This document shows, piece after piece, positions 26,157 through 34,357 of a stretch of DNA of 64,000 nt. The notes below the pieces were generated by a model. That model had not been told where the DNA came from, made no database searches, and worked only from the letters and a program-made list of their open reading frames with translations. A program made the translations under genes and the position numbers. This DNA is from Lysobacter daejeonensis GH1-9. GTDB lineage: Bacteria > Pseudomonadota > Gammaproteobacteria > Xanthomonadales > Xanthomonadaceae. The stretch covers positions 1 through 64,000 of the forward strand of contig NZ_AVPU01000003.1 of the NCBI RefSeq assembly GCF_000768355.1, written 5' to 3'. Position 1 is the stretch's first letter; each line of letters begins with the position of its first letter.

Positions 26157-27356
26157 TCAGCGCTGGGCGACGGCGGCCTCTGCTCCGGTGCGGGTGGCCG
26201 CTCGCATCGCTACCACCTTCGGTGCCACCGGCATGCCGGGCATGAACACCTTCTGCAGTCCGTTCACGATCACCTTGTCGCCGGGCTTGAGGCCGGAGTC
26301 GATCACACGCAAGCCGTTGACCACCGGGCCCAGTGACACGTCGCGCCGTTGCGCGGTGTTGTCCGCGCCGAGCACGTAGAGGTACTTGCGGTCCTGGTCG
26401 GTAAGCACCGCCTTGTCGTCCACCAGCAGCGCCTGCGCGGTGCCGGTACCGGCCAGGCGCACGCGCGCGAACAGGCCCGGCATCAGCACGCGGTCAGGAT
26501 TGGGGATGCGTGCCCGCGCGCGGATCGTGCCGGTACCCGGATCCACCTGGTTGTCGACCGAGGCCACCGTGCCTGCGTGCGGATAGCCGTCCTCGCTGAC
26601 CAGCCCGACCTGCACCGGATTGTGCGCGACGGCTTGCGCACCATCGCTGGACTGCTGGCCGTATCGCAACCAGGCGCGTTCGTCGGCTTCAAAATCCACG
26701 TACACCGGATCCTGCGAGACCACGGTGGTCAGCAAGGTGGCGTCCGCCTGCGCGAGGTTGCCTGCGGTGACCAGCACGCGCCCGGCACGGCCGTCGATCG
26801 GCGAACGTACTTCGGTGAACTGCAGGTCGAGCCGGGCCGCGGCGACGGCGGCTTCGGCGGCGCGCACTGCGGCGTTGCCCTGGCGGCTGGCGGCGGTGCG
26901 GGATTCGAAGTCCTCGCGCGAGATGGCCTTGGCTTCGATCAGGGTCCGGGCGCGCGCGTTCTGTGCGGCCGCAAGACTGGCCTCGCTGCGAGCGCGTTCC
27001 AGTTGTGCCTGCGCCTGGTCCAGCGCGGCGCGGTAGGGGCGGGGATCGATCACGTACAACAGTTCGCCCTTGCGCACATCCTCGCCTTCGACGAAAGCCA
27101 CGCGCTGCACGTAGCCGCTGACGCGCGGGCGCAGTTCGACCGAATCCACCGCCGATACCCGGCCGGTGAATTCGTCCCAGCGCTGCACGGGTTCGGACAG
27201 CACGGTGGCGACGCTCACTTGCGGGGCGGGCATCGCTGCCGACGGTGCGGCTTCGCTGCCGCAGGCCGCGAGTACCGCCGCGGCCAGGATGCCGAGCAGG
27301 GGCATTGCGAAGGGGGGGCGCCGGCGCTGCGGCGCGATCGTTTCAAGGGGTTTCAT
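26157..27356 (-). CDS. smeV: RND periplasmic adaptor (SmeV/MexE-like)
   Basis: A 399-residue membrane-fusion protein. ATG 27356 begins MKPLETIAPQRRRPP, and the lipobox LAAC gives a lipid-anchored Cys at about residue 32. Domains in order: beta-barrel start (VSVATVLSEPVQRWDEFTGR), lipoyl half, alpha hairpin (ARSEASLAAAQNARARTLIE), lipoyl half (TEVRSPIDGRAGRVLVTAGN) and C-terminal barrel. It joins the pump to the outer-membrane channel. The start overlaps the SDR stop upstream by 14 bases. A gap of 127 bases before the pump gene is long for a tightly packed operon. Confidence 0.92.
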   Translation of the reverse strand: MKPLETIAPQRRRPPFAMPLLGILAAAVLAACGSEAAPSAAMPAPQVSVATVLSEPVQRWDEFTGRVSAVDSVELRPRVSGYVQRVAFVEGEDVRKGELLYVIDPRPYRAALDQAQAQLERARSEASLAAAQNARARTLIEAKAISREDFESRTAASRQGNAAVRAAEAAVAAARLDLQFTEVRSPIDGRAGRVLVTAGNLAQADATLLTTVVSQDPVYVDFEADERAWLRYGQQSSDGAQAVAHNPVQVGLVSEDGYPHAGTVASVDNQVDPGTGTIRARARIPNPDRVLMPGLFARVRLAGTGTAQALLVDDKAVLTDQDRKYLYVLGADNTAQRRDVSLGPVVNGLRVIDSGLKPGDKVIVNGLQKVFMPGMPVAPKVVAMRAATRTGAEAAVAQR

Positions 27357-28182
27357 GGGGAAGGCGTCCGGGCAGGAGAGGGGGGAGGGAGCGGATCGAG
27401 GCGAGCAGGGCACGCGCGTCACGGAGGTCGCGCGCAGGGGCATCGTTTTGGGTGGCCGCGGCCTTTGGATGGTCAGTGCGGAAGTCGATGACCGGCGGGG
27501 TGCGTGTGCGGCCCGCATCCAGCATGGCAAGCGCGCGCTGGCCCACGGCGAGCGCCTTGGGCCAGGCGCTGCCGGCCCGCGCGGTGTTCGACTCGGTGTG
27601 CACGGGCGCATCGAGCGCCAGCAATTGCACGCGTACGCCCTGGCCGGCAGCTTCGTCATGCAGGACCCGCACCATCATGCGCAATGCTGCGGCGGCTATC
27701 GAGCAATGACCGTAGCCCGCCCACGGATAGTCACCGCCGGGTCCACCGATCAGCACGTAGCCGCTGCTGCCGTCGCGCGGCAGCAGCGGCAGCAGGTGCC
27801 GCGCCGCGAACAACTGTGGCATCAGGTCCTGGTCCAGCGTGTCGCGGAGCATGTCTGCCGGTTGATCCAGCAGGCGCGCACAGTCGTGGCGACCGCCAAT
27901 GCTGGCGACCACCGCGGCAATGCCTGCACGCGCATGTGCACGCACCAGGGCGGCCAGTTGCGCGGCATCGGCATCGCTGGTGATCGACGCCGGGAGGGTG
28001 GCCAAGGCCGCGCCCTCATGCCGCAGCTGCAATGCCTTGAGCGCGGCGGTGTCCTGATCGACCGCCAATACCGACCAACCGGCTTCAATCGCTGCCTGCA
28101 CCACGCCGCGGCCGACATTGCCACCCGCGCCCAGCACCAGAATGGTCGGTACGATTGTCCCGATTTCGACTGTCCCGCTCAC
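27343..28182 (-). CDS. smeU1: SDR-type oxidoreductase (SmeU1-like)
   Basis: A 279-residue SDR with a modified nucleotide site, VLGAGGNVGRGVV (residues 16-28), and a following acidic strand end (VLAVDQDTAA) that suggests NAD(H) use. The active-site Tyr is in GYGHCSIAAAALRMM; the usual YxxxK is altered to a Cys/Ser/Ile sequence, so catalysis by the classical mechanism is doubtful. It occupies the first-SDR position of the smeU1VWU2X order and overlaps the adaptor gene by 14 bases. A regulatory or sensing role is possible. Confidence 0.8.
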   Translation of the reverse strand: MSGTVEIGTIVPTILVLGAGGNVGRGVVQAAIEAGWSVLAVDQDTAALKALQLRHEGAALATLPASITSDADAAQLAALVRAHARAGIAAVVASIGGRHDCARLLDQPADMLRDTLDQDLMPQLFAARHLLPLLPRDGSSGYVLIGGPGGDYPWAGYGHCSIAAAALRMMVRVLHDEAAGQGVRVQLLALDAPVHTESNTARAGSAWPKALAVGQRALAMLDAGRTRTPPVIDFRTDHPKAAATQNDAPARDLRDARALLASIRSLPPLLPGRLPHETP

Positions 28183-28424
28183 AGGAAAGATTCTCCCGCC
28201 CGTGGGATGGTGCCGTCATTGCCGCCCTTCGCGAATATCTTGTCGGCCCAGCGCAACAGGGCAGGGAAGACCATGGCGACGACTACCGCGGCGGCGGCCC
28301 AGGCGATCGGCATGGGAGCGCCAAGTACTTGAACGATAAGGATGGCGGTCAGAGCGATCGCATCCAAGGCCAACAGCGCTACGAAGCTGGCATAGGACAG
28401 CAGGCGGCGGGGCGAGGAGCGCAT
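28179..28424 (-). CDS. Small membrane protein heading the efflux operon
   Basis: An 81-residue protein with two hydrophobic segments (residues 12-33 ASFVALLALDAIALTAILIV and 38-58 PIAWAAAAVVVAMVFPALLR) and a basic N terminus. Its end overlaps the SmeU1-like start by 4 bases, so it is co-translated with the operon. It is the first gene after the divergent promoter. The described Stenotrophomonas operon has five genes and starts with smeU1, so this is an extra member. It may be a small pump-associated subunit, as AcrZ is for AcrB, though the sequence does not resemble AcrZ. Confidence 0.6.
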   Translation of the reverse strand: MRSSPRRLLSYASFVALLALDAIALTAILIVQVLGAPMPIAWAAAAVVVAMVFPALLRWADKIFAKGGNDGTIPRAGESFL

Positions 28425-28473
28425 GGCGGCGAATCCGGCAGTGGTAACGGCGCCTACCTTAGGCCTGTATACC

Positions 28474-28488
28474 GGACTTGATTAGTCC
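28474..28488. promoter_or_regulatory. Candidate LysR operator in the efflux promoter
   Basis: The dyad GGACT-TGATT-AGTCC lies in the 126-base gap between the divergent LysR gene and the efflux operon. The size and spacing fit a LysR half-site pair. The flanking DNA (28475-28505) is A/T-rich for this genome, as expected of a promoter. Confidence 0.4.
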
Positions 28489-28550
28489 CGAATTAGGGGA
28501 ATAATTGTCCATCAGGTGGGCCAATCGCCCATCCCTCCCCGGAGCCACGC

Positions 28551-29573
28551 ATGTCCCACGATCTCAACGACACCCTGATCTTCGTCAAGGTGGTGGAGCA
28601 CGGCAGTTTCATCAGCGCGGCGAAGTCCCTGCGCCTGCCCAAGACCACGGTCAGCCGCAAGGTACAGGAACTGGAAACGCGGCTGGGCGCGCAACTGCTG
28701 AACCGCACGACGCGCAAGCTTGGCCTGACCGAAGCCGGCAACGTGTATTTCGAACACTCACAGCGGATCGCGCGCGATCTCAATGAAGCCGAGAGCGCGG
28801 TGAGCCAGTTGCAGGCCGGGCCGCGCGGTTGGCTGCGCTTCACCGCGCCGTATTCGATCGGCATCGACAAGATCGCGCCGCTGCTGGGTGAGTTCCACAT
28901 GCGCCATCCCGAGGTGCGCGTGGAAATGCTGCTGTCGAATGAGCCGCTGGACCTGATCGGCAGCGAGATCGACGTCGCCCTGCGCATCGGCGCGTTGCCC
29001 GATTCCTCGCTGGTGGCGCGCAAGCTGGGCACGCTCAACACGCAGGTGTATGCGGGCAGCGCCTACATCGCGCGTTACGGTGAGCCGCTGCATCCCGACG
29101 AGTTGCAATACCACCGCACCCTCGCCATGCAGAAGAATCGCCAGGGCAACGGCTTCCAATGGTCGTTGGACGACGGCAGCGGCAGGCGCAATTTCACGAT
29201 CCACCCGGTGCTGGTGGCCAACGATCCCGCTGCGCTGAAGGGCGCGTTGATGTGCGGCGAGGGCGTGGCCATCGCCGCCGACGTGATGGTCAAGCCGTAC
29301 GTGGAGCAGGGCTTCGTCAAGCGCGTGCTGGCGGGCTGGGCCGGCGGAGAGTACGAACTGAACGCGGTGTTCCCGCGCGGGCATGCGCGCTCGCCGAAGG
29401 TGCGCGCATTCGTCGACTTCCTGCTGGAGCGGTTGAACCTCGACATCGACTACATGTCAGCGCATTGCCCTTACTCGAAACGCGACGGCTCCGGCGTGGA
29501 TGCGATGGTTGCAAGCCAGGGCAGCGACGAGGAGGTCGGGAGGCGCATCCTGGAAGCGGCGGCGGGCGACTGA
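28551..29573 (+). CDS. smeRv: LysR-family regulator of the efflux operon (SmeRv-like)
   Basis: A 340-residue LysR protein. HTH at residues 5-65 (FISAAKSLRLPKTTVSRKVQ, TRKLGLTEAGNVYF), effector domain from about 90 (GPRGWLRFTAPYSIGIDKIA). A C-terminal extension of about 40 residues (MSAHCPYSKRDGSGVDAM) is longer than in most LysRs. It is divergent from the efflux operon in the position of smeRv and is the obvious regulator. MexT and SmeRv are known activators of the MexEF-OprN/SmeVWX class, and mutations in SmeRv derepress the pump. Confidence 0.88.
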   Translation: MSHDLNDTLIFVKVVEHGSFISAAKSLRLPKTTVSRKVQELETRLGAQLLNRTTRKLGLTEAGNVYFEHSQRIARDLNEAESAVSQLQAGPRGWLRFTAPYSIGIDKIAPLLGEFHMRHPEVRVEMLLSNEPLDLIGSEIDVALRIGALPDSSLVARKLGTLNTQVYAGSAYIARYGEPLHPDELQYHRTLAMQKNRQGNGFQWSLDDGSGRRNFTIHPVLVANDPAALKGALMCGEGVAIAADVMVKPYVEQGFVKRVLAGWAGGEYELNAVFPRGHARSPKVRAFVDFLLERLNLDIDYMSAHCPYSKRDGSGVDAMVASQGSDEEVGRRILEAAAGD

Positions 29574-29660
29574 GGCGCGCTTGAGCTTTCGATTGTTGGC
29601 TGCGAGCCTTGCGCCTGTCTGCCGCATCAGCAACGGACGGGCGCGAAGCCGGTTACAGGA

Positions 29661-30590
29661 TTACTTGTCGAGGAACTTAACGAGTGCGGGAATCGTCTGG
29701 TCCGGTGCTTCTTCCATCAGCCAGTGCCCGGAGCCCTTGATGATCACGCCTTCAACGTTGGTAGCCACGAGCCGACCTTGGTCGATCAGGAACTGGCCGC
29801 CTGCCTTTTCACCTGACAGCACCAGCATGGGCATCTGTAGCTTGGTCTGGGCGAAACCCGCAAAGTCCTTGGCGTCCTGCTCGAAATTCTTGAAGTACTC
29901 GAAGCCAGCCCGCATGCCACCGGGCTTTGCATACTCGGCTGCGTAGAACTGGCGGTCTGCTTCGGAAATGGAGTGGGTGCGGTCGGCCGCAAAGTCGTTC
30001 CAGAAGTGCTCGAAGTAGGTACGTTCGCGGCCATCAACCAGCTTCAGTGGCGTTTCGCCGTAGAAGTGAAAATGCCACAGGTCGCGCAACAGCCAGACCT
30101 TGGTCCAGTCGCCGACCCCGGGTAGGAAGGCGTCCATCAGCACGATGCTCTCGACTTCGTCCGGGTACTGGGCCGCGTAGGCATAGGCGACCATCAGGCC
30201 GATGTCATGGCCCACGATCTTGACCTTGGGATAGCTGAGGGACTTCACCAGCGCGTGGATGTCCTGGGCCAAAGTCTTCTTGTCATAGCCCCCCTCCGGC
30301 TTGGAGGACGAGCCCGCACCGCGGAGGTCGGGCGCTATCACTACATGGCGATCGGCCAGTTGAAGCATCAGGGGGCGCCACATGTGGCTGGTTTCGGCAT
30401 AGCCATGCAGCAGCACGATCGGCGATTCACCGCCTTTGCCGGCCTGGAGGTAGTGCAGGGTGACGCCGTTGACGGTTGCGGAGTGACTGCTGATGGCGTC
30501 GTTGCCGGCTGCCTGGGCAGTCGACTGCATGGCCAGGATCATCAACAGTGCCGTGGCAGCACGTTGAAGGGGACGTAGCAAGGTGTTCAT
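29661..30590 (-). CDS. Exported alpha/beta hydrolase, epoxide-hydrolase type
   Basis: A 309-residue enzyme with a signal peptide (ending AQA near residue 27). The start at ATG 30590 is supported by AAGGA. It has the oxyanion strand HGYAET, a nucleophile elbow VGHDIG with Asp129 as nucleophile, and a catalytic His in GSGHWLMEE. An Asp nucleophile marks soluble epoxide hydrolases and haloalkane dehalogenases rather than Ser esterases; the N-terminal export signal is like Cif-type epoxide hydrolases of Pseudomonas. It lies next to an SDR/LysR pair and might detoxify epoxides. Confidence 0.82.
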   Translation of the reverse strand: MNTLLRPLQRAATALLMILAMQSTAQAAGNDAISSHSATVNGVTLHYLQAGKGGESPIVLLHGYAETSHMWRPLMLQLADRHVVIAPDLRGAGSSSKPEGGYDKKTLAQDIHALVKSLSYPKVKIVGHDIGLMVAYAYAAQYPDEVESIVLMDAFLPGVGDWTKVWLLRDLWHFHFYGETPLKLVDGRERTYFEHFWNDFAADRTHSISEADRQFYAAEYAKPGGMRAGFEYFKNFEQDAKDFAGFAQTKLQMPMLVLSGEKAGGQFLIDQGRLVATNVEGVIIKGSGHWLMEEAPDQTIPALVKFLDK

Positions 30591-30696
30591 GACGATATCC
30601 TTGAGGTGGGGGCGCCGTACCAACGGGTACTAGACTGCAACGCGGAAGCAAGTACCCATCGGCCGGGGCGAAATGTGGCGAGAGTCTGTTTTGCGC

Positions 30697-31446
30697 CTAG
30701 AGTTGGCTCATGCCGCCGTCGGCGATGATCTCCGTGCCGATGATGTAGGCGGATTCGGGTGACGAAAGATGCAGCACCGTCGCCGCGATCTCCTCCGGCG
30801 TGCCGAAGCGGCCCAGCGGAATCTGGTTCTGGATCTGCGCAGCCGTGGCTTCGAGTGTGGCGGCATCCAGGCCGAGCTTTCCGTAGATCGGGGTCGACAC
30901 CGGTCCCGGACTGAGCACATTGACGCGAACGCCGCGTGGCAGCAGCTCGGCTGACAGTGTCCTGGCCAACGAAATGACGGCGGCTTTGCTGGCGGCATAC
31001 ACGGAGGTGTTGGGCATGCCGATGCGTGCATTGATCGAACCGTTGATGACGATCGACGCACCCGGGTTGAGCAGCGGCAACAGAGCCTGGACCTGGAAGT
31101 ACGGGCCCTTGATGTTGGTGTTGAATATCTGGTCCCACAGGGCCTCGTCCACGTCCGGGAAGGCGGCAAACTTCGCGGCGCCGGCATTGACGAACAAGGC
31201 GTCGAGGCGCAGGTCGCTCGCCGCCAGGGCCGCGGCGAGCGATTTGGCATCCGCCGTGTTGCCGGCGTCGTTTACCAGCGCGATGGCGTGGGGCCCCAGG
31301 TCAGCCTTGACCTGTTCGAGTGTCGTGGCGTCGCGGCCCGTAATGACCACGCGCGCGCCTTCTGCGATGAACGCCTTGGCGGTGGCCAGGCCAATGCCGC
31401 TACTGCCGCCGGTGACGAGAATGGTCTTGTTTGTGAAACGGTTCAT
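30697..31446 (-). CDS. Short-chain dehydrogenase/reductase (SDR)
   Basis: A 249-residue classical SDR. The start at ATG 31446 follows AAGGA. Motifs: TGGSSGIG (residues 12-19); an Arg in VVITGRDAT favouring NADP(H); VNAGAAK near 85 with the first Asn changed; YAASK near 150; and the Pro-Gly turn SPGPVST. C-terminal DGG (IADGGMSQL) is typical of FabG-like SDRs. It is divergent from a LysR gene over about 100 bases, so likely LysR-controlled. Confidence 0.88.
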   Translation of the reverse strand: MNRFTNKTILVTGGSSGIGLATAKAFIAEGARVVITGRDATTLEQVKADLGPHAIALVNDAGNTADAKSLAAALAASDLRLDALFVNAGAAKFAAFPDVDEALWDQIFNTNIKGPYFQVQALLPLLNPGASIVINGSINARIGMPNTSVYAASKAAVISLARTLSAELLPRGVRVNVLSPGPVSTPIYGKLGLDAATLEATAAQIQNQIPLGRFGTPEEIAATVLHLSSPESAYIIGTEIIADGGMSQL

Positions 31447-31550
31447 GGTGATGTCCTTCGATGCCAGCCAAGTGCTGTGACCGCATACTGGCGCCTCGTT
31501 TCCGGGTTTCCGTGCCACAATCACGATGAACTCGTTCGAAGGTGTCGAAC

Positions 31551-32477
31551 ATGTTGTCGGCAGACGAATTGGCCCTGCTGGAAGCCATCCGGGAAAGCGG
31601 CAGCCTGTCTCGAGCTGCCGCCAGATTGGGGAAGGCACCTTCCACGGTTTCGCATGCGGCGCGTCAGCTCGAGGCGCGTTTCGATGCGCTGTTATTCGAC
31701 CGCCGCCGCTACCGTCTGCAACTCACCCCAGCCGGCCACCTGCTGGCGCAGGAAGCCGCCCGCCTGATGTTGGACGTGTCGCGATTGACGCAGCGGGTCA
31801 AACAGGTGGCGGGAGGCTGGGAGGATCGCCTCTGGATCGTCACGGACGAAATCCTCGAATTCGAAACCTTGTTGCCTGTCATTCGCGCATTCGACGCGCT
31901 GAAGTCTGGCGTCACGCTGCGTATTACCCATGAAGTCCTCACCGGAACCTGGGATGCATTGCGTGATGGCCGCGCGGACCTGGTAGTGGGCGCAACCAAC
32001 GAGCCGCCCATCATTCCCGGCCTGCGCTGGTTCGAGCTAGGCGTCATGGACTGGGTGTTTGCGGTGTCGCCACGCCATCCACTGGCCAAGGCCAGCGAAC
32101 CGGTGGAGGGGTCTGCGGTCCTCCAGCACCGCGCCGTAGTGGTGGCCGATACGTCGAGAAGAGTGGATGTTCGTGGTTACGGCGTGCTTGGTGGGCAGCC
32201 ATTGCTGGCGGTGCCCAGCATGTACGCCAAGATCCTGGCCCAGTGCGAAGGGCTGGGGGTGGGCTGGTTGCCGCGCGATCGCATTGCCGGTCTGCTCAAG
32301 CGTGGTGATCTTGTAGAGAAGAAAATGGCAGATCCGCGCGAGCCCAATCTCCTGTATGTAGCTTGGCGCGGCGATCATCAGGGCCGCGCATTGGAGTGGT
32401 GGCTGGCGCAATTGCAGAACAAGCGTCTGGCATCGCGCCTAGTCAAGGGCATCGACATCATCGCAACGACCTGGTAG
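31551..32477 (+). CDS. LysR-family transcriptional regulator
   Basis: A 308-residue LysR. ATG 31551 is preferred to a GTG nine bases upstream because GAAGG sits 8 bases before it. HTH: SGSLSRAAARLGKAPSTVSH; effector domain from about 90. It is divergent from the SDR at 30697 and probably regulates it, perhaps with the epoxide-hydrolase-like gene. Confidence 0.87.
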   Translation: MLSADELALLEAIRESGSLSRAAARLGKAPSTVSHAARQLEARFDALLFDRRRYRLQLTPAGHLLAQEAARLMLDVSRLTQRVKQVAGGWEDRLWIVTDEILEFETLLPVIRAFDALKSGVTLRITHEVLTGTWDALRDGRADLVVGATNEPPIIPGLRWFELGVMDWVFAVSPRHPLAKASEPVEGSAVLQHRAVVVADTSRRVDVRGYGVLGGQPLLAVPSMYAKILAQCEGLGVGWLPRDRIAGLLKRGDLVEKKMADPREPNLLYVAWRGDHQGRALEWWLAQLQNKRLASRLVKGIDIIATTW

Positions 32478-32549
32478 TCGATCCCGGGATCGCGCCCGCC
32501 GGCTTTACCGTAGCGGGTGCACGAGCGCAAAGGATCTAAGCTACGCCCC

Positions 32550-33107
32550 ATGACCATCCTCCTCACCGACTTCGCCCGCCCGCGCCTTTTCCCCCGCGAA
32601 CCGCGCCGGAACACCATCCAGGACATCACCCCCGAGCAGTTCGAGCGGCACCTCAACGAGGTGCCGCCGCTGAAGGTGCTGGACGGCTACGCGCCGTTCT
32701 GCAAGCTGCACGTTCACCGCAACTGGACGTCCACGCGCTGCCTGGCGGTGCCCATCACGGGTGGCAACCGGCACCTGCTACGCTCGGACTACGAGGCGCG
32801 CACCAAGGAGGAGCTGCCGGTGCTGGTGCGCTGGTTCGAGGGCCTGGAGCCGCCGGTGGCGGCCTACCTCATCGTCATCCTCTACAGCCGCGAGCAGCTC
32901 GCCAGGGAGGGCTCAGTGATCGACGCGGACTGGGGGGTGGTCGGCTGCATGTACACCGCCGATCCGGAAGAGACGCCGATGGCACCGGTCACCATGATGC
33001 GCAACGCGCTGGGCGTGGAGGAGGGCGGCTCCGGCGTGCCGCTGGACCGCGAGGCGTATGCGCGCAGCGTGGAGTTCTGGCGGGCGCATGCCAATTGGCG
33101 GGGTTGA
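32550..33107 (+). CDS. DUF3228-family protein
   Basis: A 185-residue soluble protein starting MTILLTDFARPRLFPREPRR. The blocks QDITPEQFERHLNEVPPLKV, DGYAPFCKLHVHRNWTSTRC and GCMYTADPEETPMAPVTMMR match what I recall of the DUF3228 family. The family is strongly conserved and functionally unknown. No signal peptide. It stands alone between the LysR and AraC genes. Confidence 0.8.
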   Translation: MTILLTDFARPRLFPREPRRNTIQDITPEQFERHLNEVPPLKVLDGYAPFCKLHVHRNWTSTRCLAVPITGGNRHLLRSDYEARTKEELPVLVRWFEGLEPPVAAYLIVILYSREQLAREGSVIDADWGVVGCMYTADPEETPMAPVTMMRNALGVEEGGSGVPLDREAYARSVEFWRAHANWRG

Positions 33108-33249
33108 GCCGGACGGTCGCGCCTCATTCGCCGTTCTCGCTCGTGACCGGGCTTGAACCTCATCGAGGAACTGGACCCTCCGGTGGATTGCAATGCCGTG
33201 CCGGGTCGGTAACGCTGCGCCTTCCTCCCCGTGTTGCGCCGATCTGCCC

Positions 33250-34080
33250 ATGTCGGACTTCACCGTACAAACGCTGCTCGCCACGCCGCTGATCGAGGTC
33301 CGCGATGTCGTGTGCGCCGGTACCTGTCGCCACAAGGGCCCGGTCGAGCAGGCCGGACGTACGCAGTTGGTCTTCCCGTACCGCGGCAGTTACGTGCGCC
33401 ACGCCGACACCGGCGAGGCGGTGGCCGATGCCAGCCAGGTACTGTTCTTTAGCGCCGGCGAGGACTACCAGGTCAGCCATCCGAACCCCGGCGGGGACGC
33501 CAGCCTGGCGCTGACCGTGGACGAGCAGCTGTTGCGCGAGATCGCGCCCGCGACGCTCCTGTATGAGGGCAGCCCGCTGCGCTTCCGTCTGCCGCGCCTG
33601 CGCATCGATCCGCGTGCGCAGGTGCTGGTGGCGATGCTGCGCCACGCGCTGCGCGAGGGTGTCGCCGAGCCGTTGGAAGGCGAAAGCCTGGCGCTGACGT
33701 TGGTGCACCGTGCGCTCGCGCCGCGCGCCACGCATGAGGCGGGTGCCAGCCACGGTCGACAGCGACTGGTCGACCGCGCCAAGCTGGTGCTGGCGCGCGA
33801 TCTGGCGCGGCGCTGGACCCTGGCCGAGGTCGCCGCCGAGGTAGGCGTGTCGGCGGTGTACCTCACCCAGAGCTTCCGCGATGTGGAGGGCGTGCCGCTG
33901 TACCGCTACCAGCTGCGGCTGCGATTGGCGCGCGCGCTGGACCTGCTCGGCCAGTACGACGACATCACCGAACTCAGTCTGCACCTGGGCTTCTCCAGTC
34001 ACAGTCATTTCACCGCGGCATTCCAGCAGGCCTACGGGCGGACTCCCAGCGAGTTCCGGCAGGCGGCACTGCACCGTTAG
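33250..34080 (+). CDS. AraC-family transcriptional regulator
   Basis: A 276-residue AraC protein starting MSDFTVQTLLATPLIEVRDV. The N-terminal sensor has VVCAGTCRHKGPVEQ, with two close Cys that could be redox or metal responsive. The C-terminal 100 residues carry two HTHs (WTLAEVAAEVGVSAVYLTQS; ITELSLHLGFSSHSHFTAAF) ending GRTPSEFRQ. A small Cys-rich protein gene and an isocitrate-lyase-family gene follow on the same strand, so the three likely form an operon. Confidence 0.88.
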   Translation: MSDFTVQTLLATPLIEVRDVVCAGTCRHKGPVEQAGRTQLVFPYRGSYVRHADTGEAVADASQVLFFSAGEDYQVSHPNPGGDASLALTVDEQLLREIAPATLLYEGSPLRFRLPRLRIDPRAQVLVAMLRHALREGVAEPLEGESLALTLVHRALAPRATHEAGASHGRQRLVDRAKLVLARDLARRWTLAEVAAEVGVSAVYLTQSFRDVEGVPLYRYQLRLRLARALDLLGQYDDITELSLHLGFSSHSHFTAAFQQAYGRTPSEFRQAALHR

Positions 34081-34193
34081 CTGGGATCGCGTCGCTGCCT
34101 TGGGGGCGGCTCGCTAAAGTTTTCGACAGCGCCGTCGCCGCCAGCCGCGTTCTACTGTGCCTGCCCAATCCCGGGCCTGACCAGAGCACGACC

Positions 34194-34349
34194 ATGAGCG
34201 AGAAGACCTGTGCCGCCTGCGACTATCCGTTGGACGAGAACGCCATCCAGGTCCGCGTTGGCGGACAAACCGTGGAAGTCTGCTGCGAGGAGTGCGCGGT
34301 CAAGCTGAGGGAAGCTTACGCCTCTGCCACCTCGGCGCAGCAGGGCTGA
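34194..34349 (+). CDS. Small Cys-rich metal-binding protein (51 residues)
   Basis: A 51-residue protein beginning MSEKTCAACDYPLDENAIQV and ending SAQQG. Cys6 and Cys9 (CAAC) pair with Cys30, Cys31 and Cys34 (VCCEECAVKL) in a TRASH-like or treble-clef zinc-binding layout: a CxxC knuckle, a beta hairpin ('IQVRVGGQTVEV'), then a CCxxC helix. It sits between the AraC and isocitrate-lyase-family genes, with 8 bases to the latter's start. Metal binding is inferred from Cys spacing only. Too short for routine gene finding, but codon bias and context support it. Confidence 0.65.
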   Translation: MSEKTCAACDYPLDENAIQVRVGGQTVEVCCEECAVKLREAYASATSAQQG

Positions 34350-34357
34350 GTGGGGGA

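Noticed and set aside
23591-26245. An 884-codon open frame on the plus strand opposite the efflux pump gene
   Set aside because: It is the antisense shadow of a high-GC gene: His/Arg/Gln-rich, no family motif, and the minus frame is clearly the RND pump.
34292-34357. Upstream in-frame extension of the isocitrate-lyase-family gene
   Set aside because: It lies inside the small Cys-rich gene in another frame and adds no conserved sequence; the ATG at 34358 has a ribosome site.
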